Positions 30,101 through 39,100 of a DNA stretch of 64,000 nucleotides are shown one piece after another; the stretch's first letter is position 1; each line of letters opens with the position of its first letter. Position numbers and translations under genes: made by a program. This DNA is from Prostheceraeus crozeri (Eukaryota; Platyhelminthes; Polycladida; Euryleptidae), in assembly GCA_907163375.1 (NCBI GenBank), contig CAJQUW010010341.1:310001-374000 (forward strand), in the 5' to 3' direction. The notes under the pieces were generated by a model that was not told where the DNA came from, made no database searches, and was given only the letters and a program-made list of their open reading frames with translations.

Positions 30101-33100
30101 AGATTCTCAGGAAACCAATCCATGTGTGAGAAAATGTAATGCATTTTGATACTCATGTTGCATCCAAGGATTCTGAAAGCAGTCAACATATTTGAGACTA
30201 GCTCTGCATAGTTTCTGGCCTTTTTATCGTCAAGAAGTAGTAGTAGTCAAGTAGTCAAGAAGTAGAAGTAGTCAAGTTCTTCACTACCAGAACAAATGCT
30301 CTCCATGCCTGCAGCTCCACATCGTTCATTGAATTTTCAAACTCAGTATCTCTGATTAGCTGTCGGATTTGAGGACCATCAAAAATGCCAGCTATCAATT
30401 TCTCTATGGTCAATCCTGCAAAGCATGGCACAAGTATGTAAAGCAGGCACCATCCTTGTCCAGAGCTTTGGTGAATTGCTTCATCAAGCCGAGTTTGATG
30501 TGCAGCGGAGGGAAGAGTATCCTGTCTGTTTACCAGGGGGTCGTTGATAACGTTCGTTGCTCTACATGGCACCAATTCTTCGCGGATTAGCCAGTTTTTT
30601 CTAGTGTAGTGATGAGCAGTGTCTCTGCTGCTATCCCACATGTACATGGAAGCATGGATACTTGGTATAGCCTGACTAATGTCCCAACAAAAAATTCACC
30701 ATTTTCAAGTCAACACAAATTAGCCACTGATGCTGATCATGACGTATTTTCTCCAGCACGCACTTCACTGCTTCATAGTTCTCTTTCAATGTAGCCGAGT
30801 GAGCAAGAGGTACAGAGGCAAACTGATTGCCATTGTGAAGAACACATTTCAGAGATCGCTGGCTGCTGTCTGTGAATAGTCTCCAATCTTTGGGTTCGTA
30901 CCGTGGCATTCCAAGCTTGAACATTAGCTGAGCAATATCTGTGCAGTACAACAAGTCATTTTCTTTAAAGAAAAAATGAAGGAACTCTTCATGTCTATTG
31001 CGATAGAAAGTGACACGAGCAATGTTAGATATAAGATTCCTTTCCTTCAATCTGGATGCCAATAGCTCGGCAGAGGACTTTGATAAACTGAGATCGCGAA
31101 CTAGATCATTTAGCTCATTTTGGGAAAAAGGATGTGGAGCAGCATCGTCAAAATCCATTTGTTACTCTTCTACATGTTCAGCAGCACTGGAGGAATCGTC
31201 GTCACTGATGTCAGGAAGTTCTCCAAAAATAGGTTCCGGAATTTCATCACAATGAGCTACAGGACGACGTGCCAATTCAATATTGTGATACTTCAGGCTG
31301 CTTCAGTTCTTTCTGTTGATCCCAGTCACATCAATAGCACAGAAATAGCAGTCATTGACATGGTTTCTCGGTTCCCTCCAAATCATAAGAATACCAAATT
31401 TCAAGCAACTCTTCCTGCCTTTAGTCCACAGACGCAGATACTCGGTGCATGAGTTGCATACCATGTGTGGAGCCAAAACTTTATCCTGGTCACCAAGTTT
31501 AATTCCAAAATATGATTGATAGGCACGTTTTATGAAGCTTGTTACTTGATTCCTGTTAGATAAAAGGGTATATTCACCACAAATATAGCAGAAAACGTCA
31601 GGCCTGTTTTTGCAAGATCTTCTGGTGGAAGTCATCCTTCAGCTGCAAAATGCGAATGTGTTATTCAAAATTCACTGACAACATTCATTAAATATGATGA
31701 CAAGGCTAAAAATAGCATGACTCTTCGATTGAAATAGAAATTGCTCTGAAAGCTTGCCTTCATTCGTTGAATTGATTGACAAAGTGCAGCAAAGAACTCG
31801 CACCTAGACTGGTTGAAAATCCTCTAACAGAGTGAATGAACAAACGTCCATCAGAGTGCAAAAATATCATAGAAATGTCATAAGCAATGAATTCAACAAG
31901 GTATTTGAGCAGTGGAAACATTTGTGGTGAATTGCATATTTTCAGATAGGCAGCATTTTAGATGATGAGATGTGACGCAAAGATCTTCAGAAATTGCATT
32001 TTTAGTCTAGAAAATAAAAGAATGGCTACATGAACGCAAGAAAATACCGGTACATGAGAAGCTCTGGTTCATCGTATAGGCCAAAACTTGAAAAACCCAA
32101 AATGTAGCTTAGTTTTAAAAGTTGACCTGATTGAGCAAATCTGAGGTGATTTTTGAAATCAACACACTTGATTTACCCGAAATCAGCTAAAAACGCTTAG
32201 ACTATTTTTTCTTGGTTGACCAGTGTTATTATTACCATTATCAGATGAATTTCATCTAGCGTTGCGACATCCACCTTTGCAAAAAACACAGGAACTAATT
32301 CTAGCCAGTCACTAATTCCATATCAATAGCATAGTAAAGATCATCGAGACTTGCGATTTGTACAAATATTCATGTTGTTCCTTAACAGTTACAGCACATC
32401 AGGATTGGATTTGACAGAAAGACTTCATGGTGTTCTCAAGAAAGGAATTATAGAGTTTTGATCATTCAGCTTCAGGGCTGCCAACCCCTGTCAAACCCAT
32501 TTTCAGCTTTTGTACGGCTGCCAACCCCTGTCGGCTGAAAATTGGGACGCTCATGTGAAAAAATCGCGACAAATGGGAACGCCCATACAGAAAATCAGGA
32601 AACAAAAATCATACCTTTTCGCTCCATTTTATACGTAACTATAGCATTTTGATGTGTGTATTGTTTTTCATCTGTTTTGTTGGACTTAACCTGGCGATAA
32701 TTCTTATATTTCGTAGACCTAAACGCGTATCAGTTATGAACTACCGAAATTCTATGACAGAAGAAAGGTGTCTACATCTTATTAACGACTATTTCCGTAT
32801 ATCGTCACCTCCCAACCAATCGATTTAGTAGGAAAATATGCTCTCGTACAAAGATAAAAATGACTATCGTGACTAGCCTAGCAAAAAACAAAAATACAAA
32901 AAGCGTAAGAAACAAATTACACGATTCATTTGGAATTTCGGATTTAATACAGTATGGAAATAAAACTCGCGCAACTCGATCGTCAGCTATCATATATCAG
33001 GCCTAACTGTCAAATAATCTGAATAGCCGAGATACCGCATTCGAAAAAAAAGTAGCCATTTTTAATTGGCATTCAACAGAAAACGAGTATTGAGATAAAC

Positions 33101-36100
33101 TTATTACCGAGTAATGCGATTTCTAACTTGATCATGTATGAAGCTTTTTGGAAAAGTAATTTTTAAAGCTTAAGTGGTTCAAAGTAATGTGAGTAATTTT
33201 ATGAGGAGCTGCCAAAAACAAAATACTGAGCATAAAAATGAGATAAAATAGCTTGGCTAGTATATAAAAAGCGAATTGCTAACAAAATACCATATCAGAA
33301 ATCACACTTGGATTCTTTAGTGGAAGCAGTCTACTTTTCTCTTGGGTGCAGAAACAAAGTAAATGAGGCGGAATAAACTAAAAACAAAACTAAACTCTGA
33401 GGGAAGATGGTTACTAAAAATCGAAAACAAAACCACGAGAAGAGACTACTTCACCTAAACTTCACTCAAAGAAACTTCTGATGGATGTCTGCTTCCCATC
33501 ATTCTTCCTCTGATACTGTCCTGCTTCTCCAACTCGAACCTTCTTCCTCTGATCCTGTCCTGTTTCTTCAACTCGCATCTTCCTCCTCTGATCCTGTTCT
33601 GCTTCTACAACTCGCATCTTCAGAATTGGCTCCTTTCGCATGCGTTCATTGTTCTTATACACTTTTGCTAGCGAAATCAATGCCTGCTTCCAATGCTTTC
33701 TTCTTGCTTTTCCAGCAGCTTCAATATCAATTCTTCTACCGGGTGTCCCACGAAGATGTACCCGCAAAACATGGGGTTTGAATAAGCATTTTCAAAGTGC
33801 TTTTTGCACTTAAATATCATCACACGGACCTAGAATGCGATCAGATTGATGATAGGAATAACGCACCTTTCAAATCATTTTATGGTAGTGTATTAATTTA
33901 CAAGATTTTCACAAATTGAAAATAGAAATATCTGTCAAGAACAGCAGAAAAATATGTTGTCTTTTCAGTTTCTTATTTAAGCATGTACCAGGTATTATTT
34001 CTACTCTCCGCTAAGTCAGCATGATTTCAATGCGATTTGTGAAATAATTTCCAATTAAGATTGTGAAATGAAATGAATATCGATGTTTCACTGCCTTCAG
34101 GATTTTTTCCAATGCTTTTGTTGCTTTGTCACTTGGAGGGTTACCTACGCAATTTCTGATCTGCTAAGGTCACACGCGGGAAAGCCCTGTCTTTACACAA
34201 TGGAAAGGATGTCATCAGATCGATACCATTAACAAGAGATTAGCGCTACATCGATTGTTACCACATATTGTCATCACAAAAGCCGTATGCAGTTCATTCA
34301 AGTCATTTTTCACTTTCGAATAAAGAAGAGATGTTTGATATTGACGAGAAGCGCTTTGTTGATCGGATACGAGCAATCACATTCAGGGAAGCCAAATATG
34401 CCGGCGTAGCCTTCATCACACACCAGTGGGTTGCTCAACAAATTGGGAGAAGTGAGGAGTTTGTCAAGATCAACAGGAGGAGAGATCCTTATGACTGCTG
34501 GATGGACAAAGAAGGAATAGGAAGAGGTGTTGATTCGCCCTTCCTACATTGGAGTCTTCATTTGCTTTAGCATCAAGAAAATGATGTGGGTGATCAAAGA
34601 AGACGGTGAAAAATGGAATGGAGAATATTTTCGTGAAGTTATATTTGAGCAAAATGTATTTCCGTTTCTGAGAAACGAGGAAAACGTAGAGGACGTTGAT
34701 CAAGCTACCTTGCTGCATGACAAAGCTCCGTGCTTTAAGGCAATGCGAACACAGGAGATGTTCACGAATTCTGGATTTGACTTCTTCAATAACACCGTTT
34801 GGCCAGGAGCTCTCCCTATCTTAACCCTGCGAAAATATTGGTTGAATATTGAAGAATGAAGTTGATGCTTTCCTTCACCGAAATCCTTATCACTTAAAGA
34901 AAGAACTGGTACGTACTGCATTAACGAAAATCTTGAAAGACATGGAGAATGACGGCGAGCTCTTTGAAAATATGCTGAACTCTTTTCCGAACCGTTTGCG
35001 AGCTGTAAAAGTGTCCCGTGGGGGACACACAGACTATTAACTATTTTGCTCATTAATTAATACGCTTTCATTGTGGTTGAAATCAAAAATTCGCTTATAG
35101 ATTTAAATTTTGGAACGTCCAATATTTACGGGCATATCTTTGTGGGACACCCGGTAAATATGCTTCTGGCGATGGATGTGTTATTGCTAGCGCACTTAAG
35201 AACGCACTTTTCCTGTTTCTGTAGCTCAGGGTTCTCCTGCCTTTTCATGGACACACCCTCAATCTTTTCTACTAATTCTTTCGGAACAGGATCATGAAGA
35301 GTATCAATTCGCACGAACTTCTCAACAGCATTTGATTGCGTATCAGGAGACACTGCTTGATGGATTGGATTGCATCCAATGTTTCAATTTTCATCTGTGA
35401 TGCTTTCTCATTGAGACAAGGTATGATCCTGTTAAAAGATCTCTCTACCTCTGAAGCGCTTATGATTGTTAGGTATACCAAAGCCAGTTTGCTAAGAGTT
35501 GGATATGTTTCTCTCAGTCTGTGCCAGTAAGTATCGATTCCTGTAACTCGAAGATGTTCTAAAGCTGGATCTACTGAGTAATCTCTGATTTCCTTTTCGT
35601 TATTGCAGTTTCATCGTCATTTAATATGCTGGCGTGATCGAATGCCAGGCGCAACAAGTAGTTCTGCTCGACGGATTGACTTCTCATATCTGGTGGCAAT
35701 GCCGACAAATGCTTGTTCTTGCATGGCATCGTATCTCGCAGATACGTCGCAGTGAACACATAGGCAGAAAATACTTGCTTCTTCAAACGATGGCAGGACA
35801 TGATCTCTTCTCTAGCATCACCAAAAAAGAAAAAAGGATTGGCAAGGGAATTGATTTGTCACCAAAGTTAAGCTCATAAAACTTAAATGAGCATTTCTAA
35901 ATGGCTCCTGAGTCACCAGTTTGCTTTGGAAAACCATTTGGGCCAACGTGGTAATAGATTGATAACAAATCAAACGAAACAATTACAGCCTACCCTCATT
36001 AGTGTATTCACCAGAAGAAACTGAAATAATGTACAACCAAAAAGTTGACACTTTGCAAATAAAATCTGCAATTAAAGGTAAGTCGCGCGAAGTGCGAAAA

Positions 36101-39100
36101 CTTTTAGATTTTTCTGTAAGAATTGTCATTACAAAACACCTACCAACCAAGTAACAGGGAAAAATAAACGGATTTCTGAATAGATTGCAGATTGGGCGAG
36201 GTACCTCTTACATCTCTCCCCTACATTTTTATGTATATGTGCATCAATCTCGAGAATGATCAAAATCTTGAAAAAATTGCGGAAATCCGTAAAAAGACGG
36301 AAAGTTAGGCTCTATATGCATGGGTCCTTCGGACCACAGAAAAAAATCCTTTCTGTCCCCGCATTGCTTTGCGGAATAGCGAGAATTCCGAAAAACACGG
36401 TTGCTAACTCCGAGAAAAGGTTTTCTCCGGAAACAGAATCTTTGCGCACTTTCAGCAAATGCCCTGCGACATCTGCGCGCATTTCTTCGTTGATATCTTT
36501 TGGAAGCGGTTGTGACTTGTACAGCCGCAAGGCTTCCTTCAGCTCTGCAGCTGGATGGGTTGGTTTAAAAAATTCAAATTTTGAAAATCAGCATCATACT
36601 CTCTAAGATGTCGGCAACTCTTGAAATGAGAAAAGACAATTGGTAAAATAACATGCGAAAATATGCATTAAAATTAAACGATCGGAAGTTTAGTCCTATG
36701 GTGTCGAGTAGGACGATTTCTTGAGTTTGTACAAATAGAGTGTTTCTTTATGCTACACTCATTTTTCCCAAAAAGAAATCGAATGTATTTTTTATATCAG
36801 TGCAAACAGTATTTCAAAGGAAGACAGGAGGCCTATGCAGGTGACTACAGTGTGTATATAAGAAATTCTGACCATAACATCTAACTTCAACTACAAAAAC
36901 AGTATCCACATTTCAAAATCCAAAAAATCGGGACAGCTAAATTTCGAGGGCAAAAAATCGGGACAGGCGATAAATCGGGAGTTGGCAGCCCTACTTTTGT
37001 AAGGGTCTCTGCTTCTCAGTACATCACATTTGTTGTTATGTGCGACTGCAATACATTATAAACTGACATCCGTCAATCAGACCTGAAGTTCGAAAGATAA
37101 AACCGACATTTAGAAGTGCCACTTTCTATAAATGTGTAGCTCTGCCTTCCCTTCCATGTGGGCGTTCTAGCAAACTCATGTGGGCTATCTTATAATCTTC
37201 TGGCTTCCAAGTTGGTATTTAAGTTTTACCGCCATGACCATTATGATATGAATATTTGGTCTCTACTAATCACAATCAAATTAACATGTGCATATGCAAC
37301 TTTTCAACAAATATTAAATGTTACATATTCAGCACATGTCATGACGTTCATGCATTTAGTATTTGGCATATTCACGAATGTTATCTATGACATGATGCAC
37401 ATATCTGACAGCACAAATAAACATACGGTGTTCAACATGCAGTGTTCGCCTTAAGTCTGAATACCTATCATATGTATTACAACATTCCGGATATTCCAAA
37501 ATACGAATATACGAGGTTGATCTGTCAGCAGTTTTTGTAAAGGCCTAAGATTGACTTGGCGTGCATTTAAGCATTTTAAAGGAGATTTCCCGGGGGTGTG
37601 CATTGACATTCATGTACGTGACAAATTCCAACACGATGGCATTCCATACCATGAGGCAGCAAAGCTGTTGGAAATTAAGGAAATTTCTGTTCTCGACTGG
37701 TGACCAGCGTCATCAGTTGCCCCTAACCCAACGCAGAACACGTAGATAACATAAAAATAAAAAGGCTGACACAGATTTGTGGTCAGGATGTGAGTGAGAA
37801 AATGATTTGTTTGGACTACACAAAATGCTCCTCAATTTTGCCAGTCATTGGACGCATTTGTGATATCATCCAAGACCAATGACTAGATAACAAGATATAT
37901 TAATACTATCAAAAACATGTAAAAAGACACCGATAAGAGTTGTTACAGATAATATGCTACATTAACTAACGGTCACTTCACTCTCACTAAGATAATGCGT
38001 TGACAACATGAGCAAGGAGTGAAGTGTATTTTAAAGGTGCATTCAGACATTTGGCCAACACAGTATGTAGACTTCATTGCATATTAAGAGTTTATGCTTT
38101 TTATATGTAGTAAGTAAAAGTCTGCTTCTACATCGTTGACAAGCAAACTCTGATTTCCTATCTTGCTTGTTAGAGTTCATGAAGATATTCTACTACAATG
38201 CATTCCTTTGTGCATCTTAAAAAGAGTTGATTGCGAATCACAATTTTTCGAATCCGATCAATTTCATAGCATAACCTGTAGAAAACAGCAAAAAAAGACA
38301 GCAATGCCGTTTGAAGTCGACAACATCAGAAATATATCAAACGCCAAGTAATTCTGGCAATCGAGGGGCTGTGCTTAGAAACTTGGAGTACTTGTGAGAC
38401 CAAAATCGCCTGTAGATTAACAGATTTCCACTGGGCTACTTTGAATAGGCGCGGGTCATTTTCAATTATTATTCACGGGCCAACGTCAATGACGGTCATT
38501 GACGTTGGCCCTACAAGCCATCATTTGGCTCGTGGGTGACAGGTTGACAAAGGCACGTGTCTGAAATAAATGATGCCTGATAATCAAAATAGCAAAATGA
38601 AGTCTGTTTGATATTTTTTTTACATTCTTTCAATACAAAGAATTATCGATTAGTATCATATTTTTGCTTACTTTTCATGCAAATTAGGCCTATCAGAAAT
38701 AATATTTCCATATAGCTTGAGTACAAAATGGCCTGCACGCAAATATACATTATCTATTACCAAAATCAACCTATTCTGCAGTTCCTCAATTCATTATATT
38801 CAACTACACTGCTTGGCAGTGCGCACCAAATGGATTACATTTTCTATTCATGAGGGACAGCGACGGTGAATATACATGAGATTCAAGTATAGAATAACTA
38901 TACTATCAGATAGAGAACATATCTTTTCCCCGAAGTTGCGTAGAGAGCTCCAAATTTACATATGACTACTAAGACATCAACATGCGGGTTTGAAGCAAGC
39001 GACCCGTGGAACCTCTCAATGGGTTTGTATATGTTTCTTACACTTGTCATTCAGGACTGTGTACTTTTCTACTGATTAAACAAGAAGTTCACTTAATGAC

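Larger units (their letters stand above)
29544..32225 (-). mobile_element. Transposon-like element with CACTGG ends, unnamed family
   Basis: The unit is 2682 bp. It starts CACTGGGTTACAAAAAAATC and ends with the inverse of CACTGGTCAACCAAGAAAAA, flanked by TTAT on both sides (29540-29543 and 32226-32229). Just inside, CTCAATCAGGTCAA occurs near both ends in opposite orientation. The interior on the minus strand encodes one broken protein of a family that I recall as repeated in many invertebrate genomes and usually left unnamed. The TTAT duplication and the TIR are seen by eye only. It lies in the intron between the first two MBTPS1 coding exons. Confidence 0.7.
33462..35870 (-). pseudogene. 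Second hAT-like transposase remnant, split by Tc1
   Basis: Upstream of the Tc1 insertion the minus strand reads [58 protein letters not shown] and [18 protein letters not shown], then [11 protein letters not shown]. This is a hAT-type C-terminal domain with a different sequence from the one at 36300-36600. It continues [20 protein letters not shown], and after the insertion [20 protein letters not shown] to the end at 33462. The tail holds three 13-residue charged repeats and ends [10 protein letters not shown]. Several frame changes are present. The element's own ends were not found. Confidence 0.65.
32515..36993 (-). mobile_element. hAT transposon with 8-bp target duplication
   Basis: The ends are GGCTGCCAACCCCTGTC on the left and, inverted, TAGGGCTGCCAACTCCCG on the right. 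They are flanked by the direct 8-bp copy CTTTTGTA (32507-32514 and 36994-37001). An 8-bp duplication and a CAGGGCTGCCAAC-like end are hallmarks of hAT. The 4479-bp body holds its own decayed hAT C-terminal domain (36300-36600), a second hAT-like coding remnant (33462-35870) and a Tc1-like element inside that. GGGAC/CGGGAC short repeats occur at both subterminal regions. Confidence 0.85.
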
